DNA of 33,643 nucleotides from Perkinsus chesapeaki (GCA_013115145.1 JAAPAO010000390.1:1-33643); one strand, 5' to 3'. Shown: positions 1 to 11,717, numbered from the stretch's first letter. The notes: generated by a model not told the origin, from the letters alone. Program-made: numbers and translations.

Positions 1-118
1 TCATAACATTAGACCCTTAGTTCGAGAGGTCCACTCATTCAGTGAGTTATATTGTGATGCTCTCTTATGGTCTAATGCTATGCCTCAACTCATAACATTA
101 GACCCTTAGTTCGAGAGC
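1..118. repeat. Direct repeat pair with an inverted copy between
   Basis: A 28-nt unit beginning TCATAACATTAGACCCTTAG occurs at 1-28 and again at about 91-118. Between them, at about 60-83, lies an imperfect reverse complement (CTCTCTTATGGTCTAATGCT...), so the two copies could pair with the middle one. The left copy starts at base 1, so the array may extend outside the window. This may be the end of a repeat family or a small hairpin element; I do not recognise the family. Confidence 0.6.
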
Positions 119-805
119 CCCCCAGCTGATATTGATCAGCTTTGCTTCACCAATTACTGTTGTGTCGTTAATACTTCATCCAGACAGTATTATTTAGTTT
201 GAGAACTTGTACAGCAGATCACACATTGTCAGTGAGTGAGTAACTTGATTCAGGCAGCTACTGTTCCGGTACATCCATTCTGCCAAGATGGTTGATCAAC
301 GTCCACTTCACAACACGCGTGATGATGACCTGTTGCATGTTCACCCCCGCCTCTCAGAGAAGGACTCCTTCAGCTTCGGCCCGTATCGATCCACGCATCT
401 TGTGAAGTAACCCTAGATCATTCTCGGAAGCCTTCCTATCTAGGGTGATAGAAACCCCGATCATCATCGACTTGGCCACCTAGCATCCCAAACTAGTTCT
501 AGCTGGTCATTTAGTAGTAGAAACTTGTAATTCCGGCGAAGCCTACTCTACTTTCAAAAATGATATGTCTTAAGTTAAGGAATCCATGCGCTGGGCTAGA
601 CTGTAAAACTCGGGCTGTCGGGTATCCGATATGACAGCTTGAAATTAGTAGGCTAACTATCACAGAACAGCGAGTCGAAGACTCGAATTGAGCCACTTGT
701 AGGCTACCACTAGTCGATAATACCGCACAAGGAGAATGACTACAATCACCAAGTGAATTTTATATGAGACATGTACATGAGAGTATAATAACATAATACA
801 GGATG
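119..805. other. No gene seen
   Basis: About 690 bases with only short stop-interrupted frames and no recognisable protein, RNA or strong repeat. It separates the repeat at the window edge from the mariner remnant. Confidence 0.5.
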
Positions 806-1512
806 TTCAATAAGTTAGGGTCCACCCCCTGTAACTTTTCATTGTGGACGAGTTGGAACCTGAGACCATTCGAAGGGCCTCATTTCCTTCTAAATATTGG
901 CATGTCATTCAAAGCCATTGCCGTGAAATGCGACTCGTAGTGTCGAACGACACGAGACGAAATTGAGAGAAAACCGCTGCCAGAACTGAAGAAGGTGCTC
1001 AAAGTGGCATCCATTAGCTTTCTGGACGAGTTTGAGTCTGAGAGTCCATCCTTCACAACCCTCCTTTATTGTCACGAGAGGTATCGCATCCCTCGCCGCG
1101 GTGAGAACTCGCTTCAAGTCGGCGACGGTATTGAGTTCGCCCGGTGCTTGGAGACCTCAGACTGCAGGAGACCCCAGGCCGCAAAGTCCATAACGTTAGG
1201 ATCTGGGCTCTTATTGGGCCACTGTGATTAGGTGATGAAATCTGTGATTCTGCTCTCTGTGAAGCAGCTCTGTACACCTAATGCTGTATGTGTAGTCGTG
1301 CCATCCTGTTGGTGCACCCTGGGGGGTTCTGCCAGCCCGATTTTACGGACTTCCAATCACTAAACTCGATGGCAAATTTTCAATAGCGTGCGAGCGAAAC
1401 CGCCAAAGAAACGCTTTGATAGAAGAAAATAATAGCCTTCAAATGGTATGTGTCTCGCGTTCCAACTCGTTCAAAATAAAAAGTTACAGGGGGAGGGCCC
1501 TAACTTATTGAA
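806..1512. mobile_element. Decayed Tc1/mariner-type transposon
   Basis: The two ends are imperfect inverted repeats of about 55-60 bp. The left end (806-866) begins TTCAATAAGTTAGGG. The right end (1452-1512), reverse-complemented, begins with the same bases and continues with the shared blocks CCCCCTGTAACTTTT and GACGAGTTGGAAC. The interior carries the C-terminal part of a mariner-type transposase on the minus strand. At about 0.7 kb the element is shorter than the usual 1.2-1.4 kb, so the N-terminal half of the gene seems to be lost or unrecognisable. No clear target-site duplication was found. Confidence 0.8.
985..1335 (-). pseudogene. Tc1/mariner transposase fragment (broken)
   Basis: The minus-strand frame contains HQQDGTTTHTA, which corresponds to the second catalytic Asp region of mariner transposases (family form QDGAPAH). 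It is followed by WPNKSPDPNVMDFAAWG, the third catalytic Asp region (family form WPxxSPDLNPxDxxxWG), and ends with GCHFEHLL, a typical C-terminus. It is not intact: a TAA lies between the two motifs, and a frameshift near 1125 separates the SPD block from the C-terminal block that starts LKRVLTAARDAIP. The N-terminal DNA-binding part was not found. It is a relic inside the terminal inverted repeats at 806 and 1512. Confidence 0.8.
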
Positions 1513-1586
1513 GTTAGGGCTGGTTCCCACATCGGAAACCAGCGGTGGTGTAAAAGTGGACGAGTTGGTAACTTCCATTCGAAGTA
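1510..1586 (+). repeat. Extra divergent copy of the transposon end
   Basis: Directly next to the right inverted repeat lies a direct-orientation relative of the left end. It has AAGTTAGGG, a diverged middle, then GTGGACGAGTTGG and CCATTCGAAG, matching blocks at 811-820, 844-855 and 868-874. It may be the truncated end of a second element inserted head to tail, or a rearranged end. Confidence 0.5.
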
Positions 1587-1858
1587 CAAAAACTTGTTCT
1601 TCGTCGGGCGCCATATCACCCTGCCCAGCCTTGTTATATATTATCATTTACACGTGATACTATCTGAACGAAACATTTGAGTTTTGTATACATATTATCA
1701 CATCGCATGCCATCATATGCGAAAGGGAGGGTAGGAGACTATACTGTTGTGAGAGTAATCAAGTTACTTCAGTCTTAGAAAATATTGTACTTCATTTTAA
1801 TTCAGTAAGCGCGGGGATCTATTCTTTGGCTTTGCAAAGCGATCACGTCATCAAAAAA
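1587..1858. other. No gene seen; 3' flank of GH18 gene
   Basis: AT-rich sequence with no reading frame of note. It probably holds the 3' UTR and polyadenylation region of the minus-strand chitinase-like gene that ends at 1859. Confidence 0.4.
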
Positions 1859-3153
1859 TCACCAGAATGAGAGAACGAGTATGGCAATCGAAATAGCTGA
1901 TAATCGCGCCGATGCTGCGCAGCCAGTGGGACACTCCTCCGGATATGATACACCATCGAGAGTTGTATTAAAAACTTGCATCAAAGAGCGGGCATCAGAC
2001 GGGAAGTAGTCGTGTTCCAGAGCGTAAATCATAATTCCACCAATACAGTTGTTGAAGATGAATTGGGTCTTATGCCGAATAATTGCTGGAGTGTTGAAGA
2101 AGGATCCATTGAAGAATCCATTCCCTAAAGGATCAGCTCCCTGGTCCACTAGTTCTTTATAGCCGAGATGCTGACGGTCTCTAGTCGAGCCATAGAGTGG
2201 AATCTGATACAGGGAAAAACTGTCCCCAATGCTTGTCCAGAATAGATGTGCTCACGATACAAATACTCCGAATTCTTGAGTCGCCACTAAGGCTCCAACA
2301 CTTACCCCAACAGCCAACTTATCAACTGGAAGATGAACTTTGTCCCGCCATGTATAGAACATATCCTCGGTCCAGCGAATGCTAGAGTGACCTTCAGGGT
2401 CCCAGATATTATCATAAGTCATCATCAATACCATATCAACAGCATCAACTACACCGCCACGCTTGGCGCAGTCGAACTGTTGCTCCCAAGCGCCAATGCT
2501 GAAATCACAAAGTCGTGAACGGTCGAATAATGACCGAAGTTCGAGAATTTATAGTTAGAGCGCGCTACTGGAAAAACGATGTAAGAGCAAGAAGAAAGGC
2601 TTTCACAAAAATACAAGTAAACCAGCTCGAAGACGTCAAATGACTATGCAACCCCTATAGGCACAACGTACTCCATTGTAATGTATGCTGATCTATTCGA
2701 TCGATGGACTCCTTCTTTAACCTTCTTCAACAATGTACCATAATTCGTACAATCACGGATGTCTTCTGGATATTCCCAGTCGAAGTTGATACCATCAAAT
2801 GGATATGTCTCAAACAACACCTTGGTTGTATTGACATAGAGATCCCATTTGCTTTCAGGCCCATCCATCAGATGCCGTGGAGTTGGAGTTACCCAGCTGA
2901 GCAACGCTCCATACTCATCGGCAATACTCCTGGCCATATAGAACTTCTCTTTCCATAACCGTGGCATAGTGTGCGAACCGTTTTGGGCAACTTCGGCACC
3001 AGACCAATAGATAACATGATTTACACCAGACTGGAAGAGCGCATGGTAGTACTCAGGTGACCAGTAGAGATGGATGGTGAAGGCAAAGAATGGAATGCTC
3101 ATAGCGCCGTTGAAGACCGCCAAAATAGATAGTAAACGAGTGATGCCCGACAT
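1859..3153 (-). CDS. GH18 chitinase-like glycosidase, GPI-anchor candidate
   Basis: I place three exons: 3153-2645, 2498-2306 and 2203-1859. They join in frame to 348 aa. The N-terminus is signal-peptide-like (hydrophobic to about residue 20). Residues 119-129 read FDGINFDWEYP, the GH18 catalytic signature DGxDxDxE. The general acid E127 and D125 are present, but the earlier Asp is Asn123. Later blocks fit the same barrel: DMVLMMTYDN, then VGIPLYGS across the second junction, then GGIMIYALEHDY. The last about 18 residues are hydrophobic after a small-residue stretch, as in GPI-attachment signals. A secreted or cell-surface enzyme acting on chitin-like or N-acetylglucosamine polymers is inferred. 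The first donor (GTCATT) is weak, so the 146-nt intron is the least certain junction. Confidence 0.8.
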
Positions 3154-3550
3154 TAACGAGGAAATATTTGAACTGTGGAACGCGAATTGGCTGCTGAATA
3201 CTACATCACGGCTACATTAGAGGCTTTCATTAGAGAAACAGCGTGCACCTTGATGGGTCAATATACAATAGTAAATACGTGCTATAATATTCACAATACA
3301 TGTCTTTAGGGCAGGCGAGGTCTTACTATACCAAATGAAAATGCCGTATACAAGCGAATAGATCCTCAGTAGTTATATCAGGAGGAGTCAACAATGAAAA
3401 AGATTTGGCCAAACGAAGGACGACGCCATACAGTCATGTACTAAACGACTAGGAACGGAAGCAGGCTTTGTAGATTGACATGTGTACTTGTTTCATCTCG
3501 ACACCTTTCAGCCTGGTCATCCTCTGGTTGAATCTAATGTAATATGTACG
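3154..3550. other. Intergenic, no gene seen
   Basis: About 400 AT-rich bases between the start of the GH18 gene and the stop of the next minus-strand gene. It should contain the chitinase promoter and the neighbour's 3' end. No clear motif or RNA gene was recognised. Confidence 0.4.
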
Positions 3551-6500
3551 TTAACGAACGGGTCCATCACCTCTGAGGTCCTCCCCCTTCAACGTCGCCA
3601 CCACTTCCTCTTCAAGCTTAGTTCTTGGCTTGGCTAGCCGATGCTTCAATCGCTGTAATCAGACTAATATAGTGTATATGCTAGTTATTCACCTTCGACA
3701 CTTGAGGATCTTGTGAGGCCCATTTTTGCAGCATTTCTGCTACAAGCGTACGAGCGTGCTGTCCAAAACGCAGACTGTCCTCGAAGAGCTCCTTCAGCCT
3801 GTTATTAAATCCAATCGCGTGTTCAATTGCGCGCCCTTGTGCCTACGACGGAAAAGCGCATAACAGAGAAGAGAGTAACAGCAAGCTTAGGGGTGAGCCA
3901 TGGCAGGTTATCACATCTGGAATGGAGTTGCGGTCGATTGCTAAACGTAAGATAGTGAAGTTACTCTCAACCGCCATGGCCAGAGACCGCCTGAATAGGT
4001 GACACTTGCTTTATTGTTGAATATCCCATCCCTGCCTATCTTAACTGCACTAAGTTTGGCCAAGTGTCTCGAAAACCTACCCGCCGCTCGGCCCGATTGA
4101 GTTTGAGAACATCACGATGTCCACCAAAGATCCACAGGGCCCGCCGGGCTCCACATGCGACAAAGTCTTCGCGATCGCAGATGCTCCTTCATCACCTACA
4201 AATAATGAATAATTACATAATCACAGCAAGGCGGCGGGTTAAGCTTTGGGTGTCTTCGCATACACACCAACGTAGTTATGCGGCAAGTCCAAGGTGTGCA
4301 GGTGAGGGAGGCTGCCAAGAGTACTAGCCAAGGCGATAGCCCCCTTCGGTAAGATATCGCAGTTCGATATCCTAGAAGAAGAAAGATAACACTGCACAGG
4401 GCTTCGACTGACCTCAGGATCTCCATATCGATACAATGGGCCAAAGCATTGCACAACAGTTCTCCGCCATGTGAGCCGAGAGAGTTACCAGAAATATTCA
4501 AGGAGCGTAGCGGCAACAAAGCAAGCGGCTGAAAATGAAGACATACTCACACGAAGAGCTTCAATGACAGGCAACAGACACTTGCCAGCTTTTCACCTTG
4601 ACGAAGCTTGCAAGACCAATGAGATCATATTGGCGTGGGCCTCCCGCACCATTGCTTGGAGTTGTAAATGCTATGAAGTTGTCGGATAAATCAACGTCTG
4701 CTAATGTAGGAGTCACACAAGCGTCAAGGCACCGGGAGAGGACTTCCACCTAAGAAAGGTGATATCAAGGAAATAGTGACCCAAGCAACAGACTGGCGAT
4801 CTTGGACAAACTTACATCAAGGCTGCATAACTGTCTATTCCCCAAGCTAAGCTCAGTCGATCCAACAAGGGAATGATACAAGGGAACTTCTCCACCGCTT
4901 AACCGTATGGTAGCATTGCTGATAAGAGTGGCAAACTTTATCAGATATCTACGGAAAATCACAGCCGTCAAATACAAGTGCATCAAAAAGTCGATCCCCT
5001 TACCTCTGCGTGAAAGGTGGTAAAGCATCGCCCCTAAGGTCCAGACTCGTACTTGGCACTCCATCATGATTAGACTGAACGAAAACACACTGCGAGCAAT
5101 GTGCCGGCGCTGATATTTTAGAAACGGGCACCTCGTCAAGTTGTTGTCCGGGTAAGATCGCATCCTTCAGACGCTTAGGGAGGGTTTGCAACTTTTCCTT
5201 GAGTCTTTGCAGTCGGCTGGCTATGTAAGCGAAAGGGGGTTCGCCTAAGAGCAATACTGCACTATAGATTCAATGTCAAGCAGGTGAATAGCGTGGGTCA
5301 TACGGCATGAATTCTCACTGACGGCTATCAGCGTGAGACCGGACTTACTTGATTCGTTATCAAGGACGTGAACTTCATTGGAGTCCCTAAACATATGGTA
5401 GTATCGTGCTGAAGATAGATGTAGGTTGCCAACTTTATCTCGAATGAGAGCATAGCCTCGATTATGTGAATGAGATCGTCAGATACTCTGCAGACGGGAC
5501 GCAGGTCCGCAGGTAGAAAGCGTTCATGCTCGGCGAATATGCATCTCCTCACACGCTCATCCACTGCTTGGCTCCTGAGGCTATATACAAGCAGATCATT
5601 ACGGGTGAAGAATCTTACTCGGTCGTCTCCTTGTACAAGTCTCTCACCTTGCTTGGAAGATATAGCGACTCAGACCAAGGGAAAGGACCACGCTCTTTAG
5701 GCTGTCCCGCGGAACTCTCCTTCGCAGTCATAAAATGATCCGCCAAGGAGGCGCTCAAAGCTTCCGTGCCGTGACTCATACCCAAGAAAGGCGGTAGTGA
5801 ACATACGCATTCGAATCTAGAAGGAAGAATGATCCGAGATGAAAATTATACAGAAGACTTACGCAATACAGCCAAGACTGTACAGGTCCCATGTAGAGGC
5901 TGCTGCAGGTATCTTGGCGTCCTTCTCCGACAGGGTTGGACTGGTATATCGGGCCTGGAATATTGCACATCATTGGCATACTCACGTCACCGAGCATGGG
6001 TTATAGTGAAAAGGGCTGCTGAGGGCGAGTCTCAACTGCTTACATCTCGGCTACAGCCCATCGCACATGCATCGGCCACACCAGCTGCTCTAGCATTGCA
6101 TAACCCGATCGAATCAGAAGCGGGGAGATAGTCAAAAGTGTCCCATTTACGGCCGGCGACCTACACAAGAAACATGCGTTAGTCTGCACTATAGCACGGG
6201 ACATGATACTGCCTAATGCTACGTACATTCTCGATCACCAAACAGGCCAATCGTGAGAAATATCCCCAACGCACTAAGTCACGGGAGGTCTCAGAAGTTG
6301 ACACCGCAATTTCGTTCGACGAAACCGTAAGATATGCGTCGCGCGCGCGTCCCTGGCGAGTAATGAAGATAACTAGGACGGTATAGTTGGCTGATGATAA
6401 GCTGGGCCACCAAATAGTGTCGGTTAACCCAGCTGAAGACCAGCTCAGACCAGCGAACATACTCACTCTCTCAGTATTCCATATAGATTCCTGCCAACCG

Positions 6501-7594
6501 ATGATGAGTACGTCCTCGAGTTGTCCTCCACGCAGGAAGATTGCACTAGGATCGAGTGCACTGTGCACTATCGGCTCAACAGTTTTGCCTGGTATAATAC
6601 TAAATATCCAAGAGGTTATACAGTAATAATAAAAAAGTCCCTTCCCTAGAATAACAAAGTTACAGACAGGAAAAGCTGCTACTTCGGTTTGAGGTGCCAA
6701 CGATTTGGAGTTGAACTAGTATTGATAGGATAGCCTCTAAAAGGCTGATAATCTCGAGCTCAGTGAGAGGCATCGGCAGAGGCCGTCGATGAAGCACGCT
6801 GAAAAAGTTGCCTTATGTGATTTAGGCATCGGAGATTACTCACCTTGGTTCGAAAGGTGTAGTGTGCTCATGTCCTATATATTCCCTTCTACGATCCAAG
6901 TACTCCTTTAACGTTATGCCTTCCAGCACCTCTGTTACCTGAACTCAAATACAACAATCGGCAATTCACTACTATGCACAATGTACATTGCACACTCCTA
7001 CTACACTATTTCTACATACGCTCACTAGTAGCAGTACAGTATTAACTAAGCTGAAAGCTAGTACATAAGAAATGGCAAGAGTCTTCTACCCGATAAAGGT
7101 AGCATCCCGTCGCCTCGCCGAAATCGAACACTTTCATCACTCGTCCGCTCAGTGACTCACACACCTGCGGCAGGAGAGTATCATTAGTCAGTTGACACAC
7201 AACGATGATCATTCACATTCTTGAGCAGGAATGATTCTCTCTTAAATCTTCGATTGATATACTCCTCGCTGTTAACTGGACGAATCCATAGAGCCAATTC
7301 GCTAGGCCTACTGTCCCCTGGCCTGAGCACCCATGCTCATCCATGAAAAGCTGCACCAACAATGCCGCTATCCTTACACATGCGTGTCCCTCAGTTCATC
7401 GGTTACGTGGAAGCCTAAGGTGCCCTCATTAAACTCGTCTAGTAGGGAGGCTAGACCTATTTATACTTGCGAAGCTTCTCAGGCCGACTGTCTTACCTGA
7501 TTGTAATCTTCGTAAAATCCTATAGCGCCCAGCGAACAACAGGCCCTCTTTAAATTGCGACGGTTGCAGCATGCCATACCTATGAGCTTCTATC
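3551..7594 (-). CDS. Pseudokinase domain plus leucine-rich repeats, multi-exon
   Basis: Many small exons give a degenerate kinase domain followed by LRRs. N-lobe: GRYRILRRLQSG (exon ending 7497), then LALWIRPVN and RRFKRESFLLKNV, with Trp where VAIK has Lys. Hinge: VTEVLEGITLKEYLDRRR. The catalytic loop reads HSALDPSAIFL in place of HRDLKPENIL. DFG is replaced by IGW, in DVLIIGW. A late block, FLPADLRPVCRVSDDLIHIIEAML, fits the last C-lobe helices. After about 5250, RI-like LRRs follow (ADVDLSDN, LRSLNISGNSLGSHGGE, LHTLDLPHNYVGDEGA), then a helical tail ending GEDLRGDGPVR with TAA at 3551-3553. Catalysis looks impossible, so a scaffold role is inferred. Exons from about 6230 to 5100 are only partly resolved. 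It may be continuous with the exons at 7749-8930. Confidence 0.65.
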
Positions 7595-7748
7595 CTATAA
7601 CATAGGAGGGCCAGACAGTCCACCTTACCCACCATACAGTATACCCGAAGTGATAGAATCACTTACCGACGATATCAACTTATCGCATACTCCCCATAGA
7701 CCTCGGAGGCAGCCGCGCATTGCACCTTAGCAAAACGACGGAACGCAA

Positions 7749-8930
7749 CTAGATGAGACTGTCAGCAGCATTATTACTCGTTCCTAACATAGCCGGACTC
7801 CCTACATTCTCATCCGACCGAGGAATTCGCTCACTTATTGACTGAAAACAAGGGTTCAATTCGTGTGCTTCATTTACAAAGCATGGCTGGGGTGTTACAT
7901 CAACGATATTAGGAATGCTCCCCTCGATGTCAGGGTAATCTAATCGAGACAAGTGGGAATACTGTACAACATGTATGCAAGACACCAAGTCCTCACTTAG
8001 CAGCTTAGACAACGCCAATAACGATTGATGGACAAACAACTCGAACTCCGTTGACGTTAGCCCTCCACGGGCCATGTTACCTGGAACAGGGTAACTCCAG
8101 CACAAAGGGACTAGAGTATGCAGTAAAGGTCGCCGGATATCTCGGGTTAGTCCTCGTATGAGTTGTGCTAGCGGAATGAGGCTCACTGGTTCGCATAGCC
8201 TTACAATCCGAGCTGTTATGCGAGCAGTGATCCAAGGCAAATGCCTTGGTTATCTGTCTAGCTTTATGATTCGCAGGAATTGGTAGTAGGATGCATATGA
8301 GGGCAGTCAAAGGCGTCAGGTCCGCAACATATGATGCTAATGAGAATGACGGCATTGAGCGGTATCATCACCAACAATGCCTACATCCAGCACCGCTGCC
8401 AGTAGTATACAGATCAGGTAGGACCTGAAGACGCCAATCCTTGGCTCCTTTTTGTTTACTAGACCAGATACTCTGCCACTCACACATATTGACCATAATG
8501 CGTCCAGCAGTAATCGTGGCACTTGTTCCGGAGTTCTGAACCCATCGCGTTTGCTCTCAATCGTTTCCGATTTAGAGGGGCGTCGGGAGCGTTGACGCCC
8601 TGGTTGCGGATTGGTTGGCCCTTCGATGGATAGTAAATCCCCAAGATAGATAGAATAGTTACTTCCTTCAACCGCGGTCGGGCATGGAATAGTTTTTAGG
8701 GTAGGACGGTTAATACACGTTTCCACAAGGTCGTCGAGGGCCTCTCGGCAAACTAGAAGCGGACGATTAGACTTCACCCACTCATCTACGAAAATAAGCC
8801 CGAACCTGCTTCAAGTTGACACATAATTCCTAACGATTATGTCTCACTCGGCTGCGAATCTGACAACGAGCTCCGGTCGCGATCTAGGTATCGCAGAAAG
8901 AACTTTGCTTAATGAACTGTGCTCTGTCAT
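7749..8930 (-). CDS. Unrecognised exons upstream of the pseudokinase gene
   Basis: Exon 1 (8930-8848) starts MTEHSSLSKVLSAIP and splices through a 42-nt intron into exon 2 (8805-8484), which reads FGLIFVDEWVKSNRPLLVCREA and ends at a GTGAGT donor. A further coding block from about 8240 to 7749 contains FELFVHQSLLALSKLLSEDL and ends ...NNAADSLI before TAG. The join between exon 2 and that block, around 8250-8440, is not resolved. I recognise no domain. Only about 150 nt separate it from the kinase N-lobe exon, so it is either the N-terminal region of the pseudokinase-LRR protein or a separate small gene. The reading frames are helical and unlike the random antisense frames. Confidence 0.45.
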
Positions 8931-9159
8931 TATTGGTGAGCAATATGGTGAAGAAAGGTCTGTCAAATGACGGAATCCTCCCAGGGAGGAAAATCACCCG
9001 GCATGCGAGCTGCCCTGTTACCGACTAGTAGGAGGCTACTGACTAGACTACTGATAGTAGTAATTGTGACCAGCATCAACCGTGAGATAATAGAATGACA
9101 TCATAGTGAACACCACACGGCACGGCATGCATTGACAACGCAACCCAAGCTGTTTGTGA

Positions 9160-11717
9160 TTAACCTTGTCCTCCTCCGCGAAACCTTATCTCATGCGACG
9201 GTACAGCTTCATCTGATTCCTCGGTGCCGCTGTAACTCGAATCGTGATCACTTTCTGTCCACTCCTCTTCAGATCCAGAAATCGAATCCGAGGACCTGAA
9301 GGATGTCAATCAGCAGTTGTATATCCGCCAATATATCTTAACGGAGCCTTACCGCTCATCTCCCTCGTCACTATCGCTACTGTAATAGCTACTCCCACTG
9401 TAGGACTCCGACTCGTACGCAGACGAAGAAAACTCCGAAAAGTCCGAATCTGGCGCAAAGATCATCCCGGCTGCACAACTAACCTGGTCCGTTCATCTAC
9501 CTTTGTCCTCCAACTGCATCATCCGTTCGACAGCTCGTCGTTCATGTTCATATCTGCAAAGAGCAGCAGCGCATTCCTTCTGCGATATCGACCCATCCTA
9601 CGCCAACAGCTGGTCCTGTTCTCTCTGTGGGTCGTACATCTCATTCTGATATTTCAGTGCGATATTCGGGACGGCGCTTCGCTGGTATTCATCAACCTTA
9701 AGATGCTCATCGATCTCCTCGGTATTATGGTCCCCACACTAAAGATCTCTCGCTCTTTAACAGCCTCTGATCGGAGCAATTCTGGTCTGCGGCCGTGTTG
9801 CGCATCTTTGTAGAGCGCAGCCTGAGAAATTTGCTTCCGGTAGCCAAGAAGGTACTTCGTTACCATTCCGGGAACATCTTCCAGCGGTAAGTGTTCAGTT
9901 TTGGTCATTTCTATTTGTTGCCTCAAATCTTCTTTGTCGTATGGCTTGCTCATGACCTCGGCGAACCAGCCATCGAATGTCTGTCTTTTGCCTTCATCCA
10001 AGATGCTTTTACCCAACGCTGAGAAAAACACCGTCTTAGTTCGATGGTCAACTTCTCAGGTATGCTCACTGGATGACCTCAGTCCAAAGTACTTCTCTAC
10101 GTCTTCGCCCATCAGATCGAACTTGGCATTTCGTTTGGCTTCGGTATCAAACCGAAAGGAAGTAATTTCTCCATCCAATCGCTTAGCAAGTCCGTAAAGC
10201 CGTTGATATCTATATTGCGGACTATTGAACAAATAAGAGTTCTTGGTACTTTTTAAGCCCATGGTCATGCTTCTCTGTATCGCCACTTCTGCCTATAGCA
10301 AAGATAAGCAAAAAGGCTATCCAATAGGACGTAGCAGCCATGAAGTTGTTACCTATTGACAAAAAGTATATAACTAGGCGGAAACGGCCTACTATTACTG
10401 GAGACTAAGGCTTTGAAAAACAACCGCCCATCCAATTTCCGGGCCTCTATGAAGCTTGTGAGTAACGACAACAAGAAGAGGCCTGTGAATATCACATCTT
10501 CTGGTTAGAACGAGGTAGGCTTACATAAATTGATGAAACGGAGCCCCCGTAAAAGAGATACTATTTTTTGTTGTCTTCTAATTCGCTGGCGAATCGACGA
10601 CATTTTTCCGGCGATTCTGACTCGGGGTCCGATATGTGATCGGTATGGAGTATCTCTACTCAGCTTTGGCGTTGCGTATCCACAGCATTATGACTTCCTC
10701 CCTCGGATCTTCTGGTATCATTCGCCGTGGATCATAACGCTAACAATGCTACACCGAGTGCTCTGTACTGTTTTTACTTTCCATGTTTCGACGACTCTTT
10801 GGAGGCCGTTTACTTTATAAAATATATCGGGATGTCTCTTGAATATTTCGTATCTACAGTTGGTCACGTTTGGTCCCGTGCACTCAATGCATAAGTCCCA
10901 CTGAATAACTCGCTTCTCCTCGTTTTCATCCGTTAGTGTCCTTCTGTAGACCATACGCTGTCTGTCGGAATCCAGCTTAGCGAGGTCAATGTAAGCATCA
11001 CGGGAACGAGGATCTTTCTTAGGGAGTAGTAGTTTAGGTATCTATTTGGATCTCTCTACTGATGGAACCACAGTGAATGCTTTGCCTCGCTTCTATGGAT
11101 ATGCGTCTTCACGTGGTAAGGTGACTTGAACCACCGGTATCTGCGGTATAGTATACAGAAATCTAAGATATGACATTCCGTAATGTAAGTAGTAGGGATC
11201 ACTAGGTCAGTGTGAACAGGGGCGTGGATGATAGTGAGGCACCAGTGAGATGCACCTCAAAGCCTTCCATATTTTTGCCCGATCCTCGTGGGGTATGTGG
11301 ACACGCTGTTGCCTCGATACCGTTTCAATTATGTCTTCAACTTCCCGCCCGGTCTGCCTTTGATTAGCCTCAATCAAATCAAATCCTACCAACAAGGACG
11401 GCCTATCTCCAGCTCAGCAATGTCTCTAGATACTACTACCCGAGTCCCGGAAATGGGGGTAATACTTCTCTAAGCTGATACTTGATAGTATGATTCTCAT
11501 GCTGACCTTCACAGGCAAGCTTACTAACACTCTTTTCTATGCTCTCTACCTGGGGACTAGTGGTTCTAAGTGCTTGCTCTACGGCTCTAGCTCGACTATC
11601 TCGTGCGAGTCTGCCTCGGAATGTCGTAATATCATCTACTGGGTCCGCGCCAACGCTTGATCGATTGTACTTGGCGACAGCTCCCCGCCGATACTCTGGA
11701 GACTCTCTCCTCTTCAT
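9160..11717 (-). CDS. Unrecognised multi-exon protein with acidic Ser-rich tail
   Basis: The ATG at 11717 opens MKRRESPEYRRGAVAKYN, a basic start. Later exons carry charged helical text: IEANQRQTGREVEDIIETV (about 11390-11330), PKKDPRSRDAYIDLAKLDS and RRTLTDENEEKRVIQWD (about 11020-10890), YRYQRLYGLAKRLDGEI (about 10200), DGWFAEVMSKPYDKEDLRQQ (about 9970), then HLKVDEYQRSAVPN and EHERRAVERMMQLEDK. The last two exons form a tail of Ser, Tyr, Asp and Glu (DSDFSEFSSSAYESES..., SGSEEEWTESDHDSS) and end at TAA 9160-9162. The tail exons join at GTAAGG/CAG in frame. Introns appear to be about 30-50 nt and several junctions are ambiguous. The acidic Ser tail suggests phosphorylation, but no function can be assigned. 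Confidence 0.55.

Noticed and set aside
9244-9813. Plus-strand 189-codon frame
   Set aside because: It is antisense to well-supported exons with a Ser-acidic tail and conserved-looking helical text on the minus strand.
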